In this document: positions 21,245 through 30,875 of the stretch, one piece after another
Layout: each line of letters starts with the position of its first letter
Numbering within the stretch: the stretch's first letter is position 1
Assembly: GCA_031283185.1 (NCBI GenBank)
Contig: JAITCH010000009.1
Coordinates: 65,190-129,189, forward strand
Source: Rickettsiales bacterium
Lineage (GTDB): Bacteria; Pseudomonadota; Alphaproteobacteria; Rs-D84
Length of the DNA: 64,000 nt
Direction of reading: 5' to 3'
Notes under the pieces: generated by a model
Databases searched by the model: none
Seen by the model: only the letters and a program-made list of their open reading frames with translations
What the model was told of the DNA's origin: nothing
Translations under genes and position numbers: made by a program

Positions 21245-21592
21245 ATGTTTGATAATAATTATGATAGGAATAATGTCTTTGCCAAAATCATTCGTGGCGA
21301 ATTGCCATGTGATAAGGTTGCTGAATCTGAACACGCGATTGCGTTTCGGGACATTCATCCGAACGCGCCGTTTCATATTTTGGTCGCGCCAAGGGGGCCA
21401 TATGTGAACGCATATCATTTTATTCGCACGGCGAGCGCGGCGGAACAATTAGATTTCTGGAAGTTGGCAGCGGATGTTGCGGATATGGCCAATGCGGATG
21501 GATTTAATGGCGTTATGAATACGGGAAAATCGCACGGACAGGCTGTTCCACACTTTCATTTACATATTTTATCAGGTAAGAAACTTTTCTGA
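21245..21592 (+). CDS. HIT family protein
   Basis: NVFAKIIRGELPC; HGQAVPHFHLHIL. Confidence 0.93.
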   Translation: MFDNNYDRNNVFAKIIRGELPCDKVAESEHAIAFRDIHPNAPFHILVAPRGPYVNAYHFIRTASAAEQLDFWKLAADVADMANADGFNGVMNTGKSHGQAVPHFHLHILSGKKLF

Positions 21593-21673
21593 TTATTAAG
21601 TTGACCTTAGAAAATTTGGGTCTATAATCAATGCCCAAGGGGCAGAGAGAGCCAACTTAAAAAGGTCAAAGAA

Positions 21674-22744
21674 ATGAAATTAATTAATGCTCATCTTCAC
21701 GCCCGCGAAGACCACACAGCCGAATTTCGTGAGGTAATGCCAATATATACCACTGATTCCGCCGGGATTTATATGATGAATTTCCCAAAACCATTGGAAC
21801 TTGACGATGTCAAGGCTGCGGTTCATTATTGTGCGAAGTATGAAAATGCGATATTGAACGCGGCGCGCGCGGCTGGAAATCCAAAGCACTTGCCGTTGCT
21901 GATGATCGTGTTGAACGAAACGATGACGCCTTCTCAGTTAGGAAAATTTATTGAACGCGCCCGCGCGGATGGTCTGGGCTTGGCCGGGTTCAAGTTATTT
22001 TCCAAAGGGCAAAGCACGAATGCGGGATACGCGCCGACATTGGAACAAGCCAAAGGTCTGATTGATGTTTTGGAAACCGAAGAAGTTCCGCTCGCGCTTC
22101 ATATGGAGGATCCAGACGAACCGAACGCATCGCTGAAAGAAGAGGCTGCGATTAGCAAGACCTTGAAACAAATAGTGCACGATGGCCATCGCGTCCGCAA
22201 ATTGAAAGTATCGTTGGAACACATTTCGACTCGCGCGGCGATTCAGGCTGTTACAAAATACAACCTCAACTATACGATAAATCCGGCGCATATGTGGCTG
22301 TGTCAGGAAGATTTCGAGATAACGGATTTGTCTGCGGCGGAAGAAACGCTCAGCAAAAAATATCCGTTCTTTTTCTGCAAACCGATTTTGCAGACGATGA
22401 GGAACCGGGATCTACTTTGGGACATTTTTGCGGCCGATCAGTCTGGGCGTTTGATGCCTGGAACGGATAGTGCGCCGCACGACCGCGCGAAAAAGACAGG
22501 GGACAAACCGATGGCGGGGATATTTATGGGCGGCACATTTGACGCCTATATGAAGTCCGCTACTTGGGAGGGTGCTGCGCCTTGGCTTGCGAAAAGATTG
22601 GAAAAACTTTCTAAAAACGCGGCGGAGTTTTATAATATGAATTGGGATGATTTGGTGGATGCCAAAAATCCGAATTACGAAGCCCTTGATCGCGTGGTAG
22701 ATGTTCGGACATTGTCGATTAAAACACAGCGTGGCGGCAGATGA
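21674..22744 (+). CDS. pyrC: dihydroorotase (PyrC type)
   Basis: INAHLHARE; KLFSKGQSTNAGY; LALHMEDP; GTDSAPHDRAKK. Confidence 0.9.
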   Translation: MKLINAHLHAREDHTAEFREVMPIYTTDSAGIYMMNFPKPLELDDVKAAVHYCAKYENAILNAARAAGNPKHLPLLMIVLNETMTPSQLGKFIERARADGLGLAGFKLFSKGQSTNAGYAPTLEQAKGLIDVLETEEVPLALHMEDPDEPNASLKEEAAISKTLKQIVHDGHRVRKLKVSLEHISTRAAIQAVTKYNLNYTINPAHMWLCQEDFEITDLSAAEETLSKKYPFFFCKPILQTMRNRDLLWDIFAADQSGRLMPGTDSAPHDRAKKTGDKPMAGIFMGGTFDAYMKSATWEGAAPWLAKRLEKLSKNAAEFYNMNWDDLVDAKNPNYEALDRVVDVRTLSIKTQRGGR

Positions 22745-24024
22745 AGTCTGAATCGCCTGAATTTTTCAGCGGCGATTGGGCTAAAACGGATGCGGCGAAT
22801 CTGGCGGCGATACGACAGGCATATGACGATGGCAAGATAAATTCGGATGCCAAAGAATATCTGGAATTATTGTATTCGGACGGGATGCGTTGGTTTTTCC
22901 GTGCGTTCAAGTTGCTGGGTCGATATTTGGGCCCTCCAAAGCACAAAATTTTAAGATATAATTTTGAAACTTTGTCAGCGGATACTACGCATCTTAAAAT
23001 CAGTGATATTAATCCGTTGCATAATTATATAGTGTATCACCGCCTTGATCAGGATCCTGTTCGTAATCAGTTTTTCGGGATGAGCAAGGCCGGAAGGGTT
23101 GACCTGTTGGTTTCCAGTATAATTACTATGTTGATTTCTTCGCAGAAAAAAGTTGCTCGTGCTATTGAAAAGGTTTCCTTAGATTCCAGATATTATCGGG
23201 AACACGCGATTGCGATTGCATCGGCCCGTGAACGCGCGAAATCGGACGCAGAGTTTGATGAATTGACCAGAAAGATAATTCCGCCGTATAAAAGATTGAA
23301 AGATGTTTATCGCGTGAAGTGCTTGTTTGACATTATGCCTCAACTGCGAGCATTTGTGAATGGGCTTACCAGTTCAATGCCGGATAGGATCATTGCGGCA
23401 TATGACAAATTTTATAGTCATAAGAATCAGCGCAATTACCGCGATTCCAAGATTATCATAGACATTGGGCAGAACGGGGTGGTTATACCGCTTGAAATAA
23501 TTTGCCAGGTTCGGACATTTTTTGATTTTGAAAATGCTTCGCATGACATTTATGTTGCGTATCGCAAGGGGAATCAAAATTTATGGGATAATACGGGCAT
23601 ATCGAAATTGCACGAAGCGGGTGTGTGGTCGTATAATGAAGTGGTGTGCGATTGCACGCGCCAGTTGTTTGATCGGATTGGCTGGAACATATTGTATAAT
23701 CAGAATAATGACATTTTTGAAAGTTTGTTTGATGGTTTTCCGCGTAATAATATCGCGCATTATCCACGGAGTTTGATTGATTCTATTAACGCGAAACTTG
23801 CCGAGAATATAGAAAGCGGAAATTTTGCGATTGAGAATGCCCCGCGAAGGATGTCGAATACAGAGTTAATGTTGATATTTGAATATATGGCGGCGTTTGT
23901 GTTAAGTGCGGCGATGCCATATGCGAATTCGATGCATAATGTAGCGGGCGATACGATGCCGACCAAGTTCTTTAATTTTGTTATGGCGGAATTAAGCGAG
24001 TATTATAAAACGCTTGCAAAGTAG
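22741..24024 (+). CDS. hypothetical protein with divergent RelA/SpoT-like region
   Basis: ATGA overlap with pyrC; YKRLKDVYRVKCLFDIMPQLRAFVNGL...RNYRDSKIIIDIG..GVVIPLEIICQVRTFFDFENASHDIYVAYR pattern. Confidence 0.5.
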   Translation: MKSESPEFFSGDWAKTDAANLAAIRQAYDDGKINSDAKEYLELLYSDGMRWFFRAFKLLGRYLGPPKHKILRYNFETLSADTTHLKISDINPLHNYIVYHRLDQDPVRNQFFGMSKAGRVDLLVSSIITMLISSQKKVARAIEKVSLDSRYYREHAIAIASARERAKSDAEFDELTRKIIPPYKRLKDVYRVKCLFDIMPQLRAFVNGLTSSMPDRIIAAYDKFYSHKNQRNYRDSKIIIDIGQNGVVIPLEIICQVRTFFDFENASHDIYVAYRKGNQNLWDNTGISKLHEAGVWSYNEVVCDCTRQLFDRIGWNILYNQNNDIFESLFDGFPRNNIAHYPRSLIDSINAKLAENIESGNFAIENAPRRMSNTELMLIFEYMAAFVLSAAMPYANSMHNVAGDTMPTKFFNFVMAELSEYYKTLAK

Positions 24025-24100
24025 CGGATTATTGTTATAATGCGTGTATGAACGGCATTCGCCGTTTGAATCTCACTTATATTTATCAAAAGGAAATACT

Positions 24101-25366
24101 ATGTTGGTCAAAGACCTGAAATCCAAGTCTGCAAAAGATTTGTTGGTAATTGCTGAATCTGCGGGCATTGAAAGCCCATCGCAACTAAACGCGCAGCAGC
24201 TGAGATTTGCTATTGCCAAAACGGCGATACTTGCCGAGCCGGATGTTAGACATATTGGCGAAGGCGTTCTGGAAAGAATGCAGGACGGGTTCGGATTTTT
24301 AAGACAGCCAGAGGCGAATTATTTGGCAGGACCCGATGACATTTATGTGAATCCGGGATTGATCAGGCAGTATGGTTTGCGGACGGGGGATTATGTCCAG
24401 GGCGCGATTTCTGCGCCGGCGGATGGGGAAAGGTATTTGGCACTCAGCGATGTTTCGATGGTGAACGGGTTAAAGCCCGAAGAAATTTTCCACCGCGTTT
24501 CGTTTGATGATATGACGCCGTTATACCCGGATGAAATGTTAAAAATGGAAACGGAGAATGATGCCGAAAAAGGGCGCAGTCTAGCGGCACGCGTTATTGA
24601 TTTGATTTCGCCAACGGGCAAGGGGCAGCGGACATTGATAGTTGCACCGCCGCGAACTGGTAAAACCGTTATGTTGCAGAATATCGCACATTCCATTGCG
24701 ACTAATCATCCGAAAGTCAAATTGATTGTGTTGTTGATTGACGAACGACCAGAAGAAGTTACCGATATGCAGCGCACCGTCAAGGGCGAGGTTATATCAT
24801 CGACATTTGACGAACCTGCGACACGCCATGTCCAGGTTGCGGAAATGGTTATTGAAAAAGCGAAACGATTGGTAGAGGGCGGCGAAGATGTGGTGGTGTT
24901 GTTGGATTCCATTACAAGACTTGGCCGTGCTTATAATACCGTCGTCCCAAGTTCGGGCAAGGTTTTGACGGGCGGCGTTGACGCGCACGCGCTTCAAAGA
25001 CCGAAAAGATTTTTTGGTGCGGCGCGAAATATCGAGAACGGCGGATCGCTGACGATTATCGCAACGGCGTTGATTGATACTGGATCGAAAATGGACGAAA
25101 TCATATTCGAAGAATTTAAGGGCACGGGAAATTCGGAAATCATATTGGATCGCAAATTGTCAGATAAACGCGTTTATCCTGCGATTGACATTACTAAATC
25201 CGGCACGCGTAAAGATGACTTGTTGGTGGATAAAGCGACCTTATCCAAGATGTGGGTATTGCGCCGTATTATCAATCCGATGGGAACATTGGAAGCGATG
25301 GAATTCTTGCTTGATAAAATGCGGACGACTAAGAGCAATGTTGATTTCTTCAATTCAATGAATTAA
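24101..25366 (+). CDS. rho: transcription termination factor Rho
   Basis: [51 protein letters not shown]. Confidence 0.98.
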   Translation: MLVKDLKSKSAKDLLVIAESAGIESPSQLNAQQLRFAIAKTAILAEPDVRHIGEGVLERMQDGFGFLRQPEANYLAGPDDIYVNPGLIRQYGLRTGDYVQGAISAPADGERYLALSDVSMVNGLKPEEIFHRVSFDDMTPLYPDEMLKMETENDAEKGRSLAARVIDLISPTGKGQRTLIVAPPRTGKTVMLQNIAHSIATNHPKVKLIVLLIDERPEEVTDMQRTVKGEVISSTFDEPATRHVQVAEMVIEKAKRLVEGGEDVVVLLDSITRLGRAYNTVVPSSGKVLTGGVDAHALQRPKRFFGAARNIENGGSLTIIATALIDTGSKMDEIIFEEFKGTGNSEIILDRKLSDKRVYPAIDITKSGTRKDDLLVDKATLSKMWVLRRIINPMGTLEAMEFLLDKMRTTKSNVDFFNSMN

Positions 25367-25377
25367 TTTCATAAAAT

Positions 25378-25480
25378 TCCCCGCCAATAATAATGTCATC
25401 CCGGTGCTTGACACCGGGATCTCGCCGAATAAAAATTCCCCGCCAAGGGTGGCGGGGTGGACGCGAAGCGGACGGGGTGG
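25378..25480. repeat. type C and type B hairpin repeats
   Basis: gtcatcccggtgcttgacaccgggatctcg (covarying stem); CCCCGCCAAGGGTGGCGGGG..GGGGTGGTTCG. Confidence 0.88.
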
Positions 25481-25486
25481 TTCGAC

Positions 25487-25723
25487 TTACTTCTTCTTCC
25501 CAGCCTTTTTATCCAACTCAGCCATAATTTTATCTTTGTTCGGCAGGAAAAAGTCCAACACAGCCCAAACGACGGCGGTAAGACCCATTATGAAAGATCC
25601 TGCGAAAAGGGATACGACACCGATTGCGCGGATGGCTTGCGAATTTTTACCTGGTCTAACGACGGCGATCAGGATACCGAGTGCGCCCATAAGGCCGGAA
25701 AGTGTTACGATTATTTCATCCAT
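25487..25723 (-). CDS. small membrane protein
   Basis: Two TM segments and Lys-rich tail. Confidence 0.5.
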   Translation of the reverse strand: MDEIIVTLSGLMGALGILIAVVRPGKNSQAIRAIGVVSLFAGSFIMGLTAVVWAVLDFFLPNKDKIMAELDKKAGKKK

Positions 25724-25804
25724 AATAAACTCCTTTTTGTTTATGGAGATATTATATCATATCTAATATACATACCCAAACGGATAACTTTCCCCTACAT
25801 TATT

Positions 25805-25912
25805 AATTCCCCTCCAAGGTGGAGGGGTGTCGCGCCGTAGCGAAGCGTAGGCGGACGGGGTAGTGGTCAATGTCATCCCGGTGCTTGACCCCGGGATCTT
25901 GCCGACTAAAAA
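25805..25912. repeat. type B/A chimera and type C hairpin repeats
   Basis: cccctccaaggtggagggg ... ggacggggtagtggtc; gtcatcccggtgcttgaccccgggatctt. Confidence 0.88.
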
Positions 25913-25972
25913 TCCCTCTTCCCAAAAACTTTAATTTGATTTTTATGATATATGATGTAAAATGCGGCTGTT

Positions 25973-26049
25973 GCGCCCGTAGCTCAGCTGGATAGAGCAA
26001 CAGATTTCTAATCTGTGGGTCATAAGTTCGAATCTTATCGGGCGCGCCA
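25973..26049 (+). tRNA. tRNA-Arg (TCT)
   Basis: Cloverleaf: GCGCCCG acceptor, loop TTTCTAA, TTCGAAT T-loop, encoded CCA. Confidence 0.95.
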
Positions 26050-26131
26050 ACATAAAAGTGAAACTCCTTGACTTTTGCGTGTGCGTGTCGTATTCTCGCC
26101 CCACGATAATTCAAGTTCAAAAGGATTCAAA

Positions 26132-26446
26132 ATGGGCAGACTTTGCGAAGTAACGGGCAAAAAAACCGAAGTTGGTATGAATGTTTCGCATTCTCACCGC
26201 AGGACGAAACGCACTTTCAAACCGAATTTATGTGATTTAAGATTCAAGAGCGAGGCACTCGGGCGCGAATTTTCATTGCGTTTATCTGCGGCTGGACTTC
26301 GCACATTGGTAAAGCACGGCGGCTTGGACGAATATGTGCAAAGCAAGCCGATTTCGCGCTTGACTCCGGAGATGGCGGCGATAAAGAAAGCGATTGCGAA
26401 AAAGACTGCCAAGACTGCGACCAAGGCGAAGGCGAAAGCGAAATAA
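26132..26446 (+). CDS. rpmB: 50S ribosomal protein L28
   Basis: MGRLCEVTGKKTEVGMNVSHSHRRTKRTFKPNL. Confidence 0.95.
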   Translation: MGRLCEVTGKKTEVGMNVSHSHRRTKRTFKPNLCDLRFKSEALGREFSLRLSAAGLRTLVKHGGLDEYVQSKPISRLTPEMAAIKKAIAKKTAKTATKAKAKAK

Positions 26447-26455
26447 CAAGAAATT

Positions 26456-26540
26456 GGGCGAGTGGCGGAACTGGTAGACGCAGCAGACTCAAAATCTGCC
26501 GCCGAAAGGTTTGGGGGTTCGATTCCCCCCTCGCCCACCA
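26456..26540 (+). tRNA. tRNA-Leu (CAA)
   Basis: GGGCGAG acceptor, loop CTCAAAA, long variable arm, encoded CCA. Confidence 0.95.
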
Positions 26541-26583
26541 AAACTCAGCAATTACCTTCCATCGCATCCTTGCGATGCACACA

Positions 26584-26615
26584 TTAAAAAATCCGCTAAT
26601 AACGCGGATTTTTTG
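26584..26615. terminator. bidirectional rho-independent terminator
   Basis: AAAAAATCCGCTAATAACGCGGATTTTTT. Confidence 0.8.
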
Positions 26616-26633
26616 TGTGTTTATACGCTCGGA

Positions 26634-26658
26634 TTCGATTCCCCCCTCGCCCACCAAA
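26634..26658 (+). repeat. 25 bp direct duplication of tRNA-Leu 3' end
   Basis: TTCGATTCCCCCCTCGCCCACCAAA identical to 26518..26542. Confidence 0.9.
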
Positions 26659-26662
26659 TCTA

Positions 26663-26925
26663 TCGTCATCCACGCGCCCGGGGTCCCCACGAACTTGTTC
26701 GTGGGGTGGGGATGGCGGGGATCTCAAATTGTATAATGCGAATAAATTCCCCGCCAATGGTGGCGGGGTGTCGCGCCGTAGCGAAGCGTAGGCGGACGGG
26801 GTGGTTGGTGCTTGATAATCGCACAAAGTCCCCTTCGCTGGCGAAGGGGTGCCCGCAGGGCGGGGTAGTGGTAATAAGTCATTGCCCGACTTGATCGGGC
26901 AATCTCGGCAAAATAAACTCCCCTC
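26663..26925. repeat. intergenic hairpin-repeat mosaic (nested C, B, linker, A, C)
   Basis: cgtcatccacgcgcccgggg[tccccacgaacttgttcgtgggg]...; B-linker-A composite; gtcattgcccgacttgatcgggcaatctcgg. Confidence 0.88.
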
Positions 26926-26942
26926 CTACTGAGGGGATTTTT

Positions 26943-28133
26943 TTACCTACAATAAGAAAAACTGCCATATCTGCTGTTAATAATCACTTCGCGGCGATCA
27001 TTTTTCGCAGGCTTTACTTCACCAATAACTTCTGCATCAACACCAAGTTTTGTTGAAATATATACAATCTCGCTCGCAACATCCCGATCAGGAGTATAAA
27101 TTTCCATTCGGTGTCCCATATTGCAATCTTCAAACATAGATTCCCAGCCTATTTTCGCCTCGGATTGAACTATCTTAAATACCTCTGGCGTTTCAAACAT
27201 TCTGTCTTTCACGACGCGCATCGGACGCGACAAATACCTAAGGACTTTGGTCTGTCCGCCGCCGCTGTTATGAACTATTCCAGAAATCGCCGCCGCGCCA
27301 ATACCCTTGTCGAGCATTTTCTTTATAACCGGCGCATAAGTCCTGGTTGGCGATAGCACAAGTTTGCCCAATGTAGTAAGCGAGCCATCGCTACATCTGA
27401 TGGAGTCCGTCAGATTCCGCGTGCCGGTGTAAGCGTTGGATTTTAATTTGCTTTCATAACTTTCAGGATATTTATAACTATACTTGCAGCTGAAAACTTT
27501 GTGCCGCATCAGGGTCATACCATTGCTGCCGCTGCCGCCGTTAAATTCGGTTTCATAATCCGCGCGCCCGGACGAAGCGAGCCCGACGATCAAATCGCCT
27601 TCTTTAATTCGCCCGTTATCAATGACATTTTTTTCCTGCATCCGGCAGTGCATAGAGTTATTTACTACGAGTGTCGGGGTAAGATCTGGCACATCGGCTG
27701 TTTCGCCGCATTGCCCGACGATGTCGATGCCATATCCGCGAAGCATTTCCAAGAATGAATTTTCGCCATTCACCAGTTCATGCACAACTTCGCCCGGAAT
27801 GCGGAAAGTATTTCGGTCTAAATTTGCGGATAACATAATGTAGCCCGTCAAGCCGCCGACACACGCGATGTCGTCCAGATTCATAACGATGGAATCTTGC
27901 ACAACGCCTTTCCAAACGGACATATCGCCGGTTTCGCGCCAATAGATGTAGGCCAGCGAAGCCTTAGTTCCCGCGCCGTCAGAGTGCATAAATTCCACCC
28001 AGCCGGGCTGCCCGCGCATCTGGTTAATTTTGCAGAATGAATAAGGATAAAGTCCTTTATCGTTATCTTTGGTTGCAGCGTGAACATCTTCTTTTTTGGC
28101 GGAAACGCCGAGGTCGGAGTAAGCTTGGCTCAT
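26943..28133 (-). CDS. purM: phosphoribosylformylglycinamidine cyclo-ligase-like (AIR synthase)
   Basis: MSQAYSDLGVSAKKEDVHAA; HSDGAGTKASLAYIYW; DDIACVGG; GQCGETADVPD; C-terminal HNSGGGQTK; start at internal ATG. Confidence 0.8.
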   Translation of the reverse strand: MSQAYSDLGVSAKKEDVHAATKDNDKGLYPYSFCKINQMRGQPGWVEFMHSDGAGTKASLAYIYWRETGDMSVWKGVVQDSIVMNLDDIACVGGLTGYIMLSANLDRNTFRIPGEVVHELVNGENSFLEMLRGYGIDIVGQCGETADVPDLTPTLVVNNSMHCRMQEKNVIDNGRIKEGDLIVGLASSGRADYETEFNGGSGSNGMTLMRHKVFSCKYSYKYPESYESKLKSNAYTGTRNLTDSIRCSDGSLTTLGKLVLSPTRTYAPVIKKMLDKGIGAAAISGIVHNSGGGQTKVLRYLSRPMRVVKDRMFETPEVFKIVQSEAKIGWESMFEDCNMGHRMEIYTPDRDVASEIVYISTKLGVDAEVIGEVKPAKNDRREVIINSRYGSFSYCR

Positions 28134-28191
28134 ATTTATGGCTCCTTTATATAGTATGAAGTTTTGCACAAAATTGTTAGAAGTCAAGCCA

Positions 28192-29112
28192 TTAAATCGC
28201 AAGCGCGGCCGCGATATAAAGCGCGAAAATACCCAGATAAATCACCCCGCCCATCCGCGAAATTTTGCGATTATAAAGCAAACTGAACATCAGCGCGGCG
28301 ACAGACAGCAGCATAACCCATATATCCAAACTTTGAATGTGCTCGTTGACGCCAAGGTCTGCCACTAACGCGCCCGCAGAAATTATCAACATAATGTGCA
28401 TTAAATTTGACCCGATGATATTTCCGATTGCGATCTGCGGACGGCGATGGATGGCGGCTGTCAGGGTAATTAATAATTCTGGCGTGGATGTTCCAGGCGC
28501 GACTATTAATATACCGGCGAGTGTTTCGTTAAGTTCATTCATATCAGAGACTATTTCCAGCGCATTCATAAAATAAATACTGCTGAAATATGTTGCGGCG
28601 ATTCCGGCGATGACCAGCGCGAAACTGGCTGTTATTTTCCAAGATTGTCCGCTCAATTCGGGCGATGATTTATTGTTTTGCATTTTATATTTTAGAATCA
28701 TATATGCAGCGAATAGTGCCAAGAGTATTGCGGCTTCTGCTTTACCAATCGGCGGGAAGAATAACATAATTGCCGCCACGATTGATACCACACATATAAA
28801 GATTAAATCGGTTAAATGTTTTCGACCATCCATTATTATCGGATGGATTAGCGCACCGAGCCCAAGAACAAAGAACACATTAAAGATATTTGCTACGATG
28901 TTAGTTGTGATTACTAATTCGCCCATATGGCGCACGCCGGAGATTATGGATATTAATAATTCGGGCAGAGATGTTCCGATACCGATGATGACGACGGATA
29001 TGATAAATTCGGAAACGCGAAGGCGATGGGCGATTGCGATGCACCCGCGGACGAGCCAGTTTGCGCCGATCATCATTGCAGATAAACTAAGGATCAAATA
29101 AACCCAATGCAT
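28192..29112 (-). CDS. calcium/sodium antiporter (CaCA family)
   Basis: Two alpha-repeats: GIGTSLPELLISI and VAPGTSTPELLITL. Confidence 0.88.
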   Translation of the reverse strand: MHWVYLILSLSAMMIGANWLVRGCIAIAHRLRVSEFIISVVIIGIGTSLPELLISIISGVRHMGELVITTNIVANIFNVFFVLGLGALIHPIIMDGRKHLTDLIFICVVSIVAAIMLFFPPIGKAEAAILLALFAAYMILKYKMQNNKSSPELSGQSWKITASFALVIAGIAATYFSSIYFMNALEIVSDMNELNETLAGILIVAPGTSTPELLITLTAAIHRRPQIAIGNIIGSNLMHIMLIISAGALVADLGVNEHIQSLDIWVMLLSVAALMFSLLYNRKISRMGGVIYLGIFALYIAAALAI

Positions 29113-29169
29113 AATCGGGATTATAATTATTCCCGACTCATTATCCCATCGGACACTATTCCCCTACAT

Positions 29170-29505
29170 TATTAATTCCCCTCCACTGGCTCAATAGTCC
29201 CCTTCGCTGGCGAAGGGGTGGACGGCGCAGCCGGACGGGGTAGTGGTAATAAAAACGGCACCTTCGGTGCCGTCATCCCCGCGAAGGCGGGGATCTCAAA
29301 TTGTAAAATGCCGAATAATTTTCCTGCCCCCTCCAAGGTGAAGGGGTGTCGCGCCGTAGCGAAGCGTAGGCGGACAGGGTAGTGGTCATAAGTCATCCCC
29401 CGGCTTGACCGGGGGATCTCGGCAAATAATTTTCCTGCCCCCTCCAAGGTGGCGGGGTGTCGTGCCGTAGCGAAGCGTAGGCGGACGGGGTGGTTAGACC
29501 CCTCT
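29170..29505. repeat. intergenic hairpin-repeat mosaic (A, C, B, C, B)
   Basis: Successive CCCCTTCGCTGGCGAAGGGG, cggcaccttcggtgccg, cccctccaaggtg, gtcatcccccggcttgaccgggggatctcgg elements. Confidence 0.9.
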
Positions 29506-29521
29506 TCCATCTTACTTTCTG

Positions 29522-30238
29522 CTATCTCCCCTTCCCATTAAACTCACTAAAAAACTTTCGCCCATTGCGAACATCCGGGATTATGGTATTACACCCGTGC
29601 ATAACTTCCCCCAATCCATTTTTGCATAATAATTCTCTGATCCGGCGTGCAATATCCACCATATCTAATTTTGCGCCAAATAGTTCGGCTTCCATAACGG
29701 CGGGATAAAGGGCGTGTTCGTGCGCCAAGCCGATGGCCTTTAATGTATCCAGTTCAATGTTTGGCGGGATGTTAAAGCCGATTTGTGCGATGATTTGCCC
29801 GCCATCAACATCGGGGGATACTTTGTGAATTGTGCAGCCGGTTCGCGTGTCGCCATTGGTCAGGGCATCGGAGTAAGCGTCTAAACTGCCCTTGTAGTTA
29901 AAGGGGAGGATGCTTGGGTGAATGTTCAGCATATTGTTGTTTTCGGTAATGTCGGAAGGGATGATTTTCATATATCCGGCTAGCATAATAAGGTCGAATT
30001 TAGGCGCGGCGTCTAAAAAGTCAAGCAGAGAGCAGGACAAGTATCCTTTACCGATAGTGGGCAGATGGTAAGTTTGGACAAACAAGCGGTTCATTTTGTC
30101 ATAGACGCCGGCCTTGTCTGGACTGCGATTGCAACCTGCGGTAAAGTTGATGGGCAAAGCCTTGCGGCGAGCATATTGAACAATTGCTTCTGCATTTGAT
30201 CCATTCCCGGATGCCAAGATAAGGATTTCTTTTGTCAT
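29522..30238 (-). CDS. purN: phosphoribosylglycinamide formyltransferase
   Basis: LASGNGSNAEAIVQY; NIHPSILPFNYKGSLDAY; GCTIHKVSPDVDGGQIIAQ. Confidence 0.93.
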   Translation of the reverse strand: MTKEILILASGNGSNAEAIVQYARRKALPINFTAGCNRSPDKAGVYDKMNRLFVQTYHLPTIGKGYLSCSLLDFLDAAPKFDLIMLAGYMKIIPSDITENNNMLNIHPSILPFNYKGSLDAYSDALTNGDTRTGCTIHKVSPDVDGGQIIAQIGFNIPPNIELDTLKAIGLAHEHALYPAVMEAELFGAKLDMVDIARRIRELLCKNGLGEVMHGCNTIIPDVRNGRKFFSEFNGKGR

Positions 30239-30252
30239 TTATTTTAGTTTAT

Positions 30253-30329
30253 TGGTCGGGGCGACACGGTTCGAACGTGCGACCCCTTGCACCCCATGCA
30301 AGTACTCTACCAGGCTGAGCTACGCCCCG
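30253..30329 (-). tRNA. tRNA-Pro (GGG)
   Basis: Reverse strand cloverleaf CGGGGCG...loop ATGGGGT...TTCGAAC...CGCCCCGACCA. Confidence 0.95.
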
Positions 30330-30425
30330 ACATCTGGCTATTATAAAGTCCCCTGCAAAAATGGCAAGGACAAAATACCCTGCTCCCTCTTGACTCGCCC
30401 TGCCATAAAAACCTATAATCCCTGC

Positions 30426-30791
30426 ATGGCGATTTACACTTCATATTTTGCATTCGCCCAGTGGGTTCCGTCGAAGCATTTGATTTCGATTGCGGGACGC
30501 GCTCCTGATGGATTTTCCGGCACATCGTATAAGAAACTTGCCCCAAAATACACTTGGTGGAAAAAGTGGAAGGAAGAAAACTTATCCGAAGAGTTTTACA
30601 AACAGAACTATAATGAATCCGTTTTGGGCGCGCTTGATCCCGCGCAGGTTTTAAGTGAGATTGGCGATGACAAGATTCTGTTGTGTTGGGAAAAGCCGGA
30701 TAAGTTTTGCCATCGACATCTGGTGGCGGCTTGGCTGGGCGCGGGGGTTAAAGAGTTGGACGAACACACCCGCGCTGCATTTCTCAGATAA
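30426..30791 (+). CDS. DUF488-like protein
   Basis: MAIYTSYFAF...LCWEKPDKFCHRHLVAAWL (DUF488 C-terminal signature). Confidence 0.75.
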   Translation: MAIYTSYFAFAQWVPSKHLISIAGRAPDGFSGTSYKKLAPKYTWWKKWKEENLSEEFYKQNYNESVLGALDPAQVLSEIGDDKILLCWEKPDKFCHRHLVAAWLGAGVKELDEHTRAAFLR

Positions 30792-30792
30792 A

Positions 30793-30856
30793 AATTCCCC
30801 GCCAATGGTGGCGTGGTGTCGCGCCGTAGCAAAGCGAAGGCGGACGGGGTGGTTAG
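30793..30856. repeat. type B hairpin repeat
   Basis: aattccccgccaatggtggcgtggtgtcgcgccgtagcaaagcgaaggcggacggggtggttag. Confidence 0.9.
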
Positions 30857-30875
30857 ATAAAAAGGAGCAAACAAA

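Noticed and set aside
30252-30425. N-terminal extension of the DUF488-like ORF
   Set aside because: Overlaps the tRNA-Pro gene; start moved to ATG at 30426
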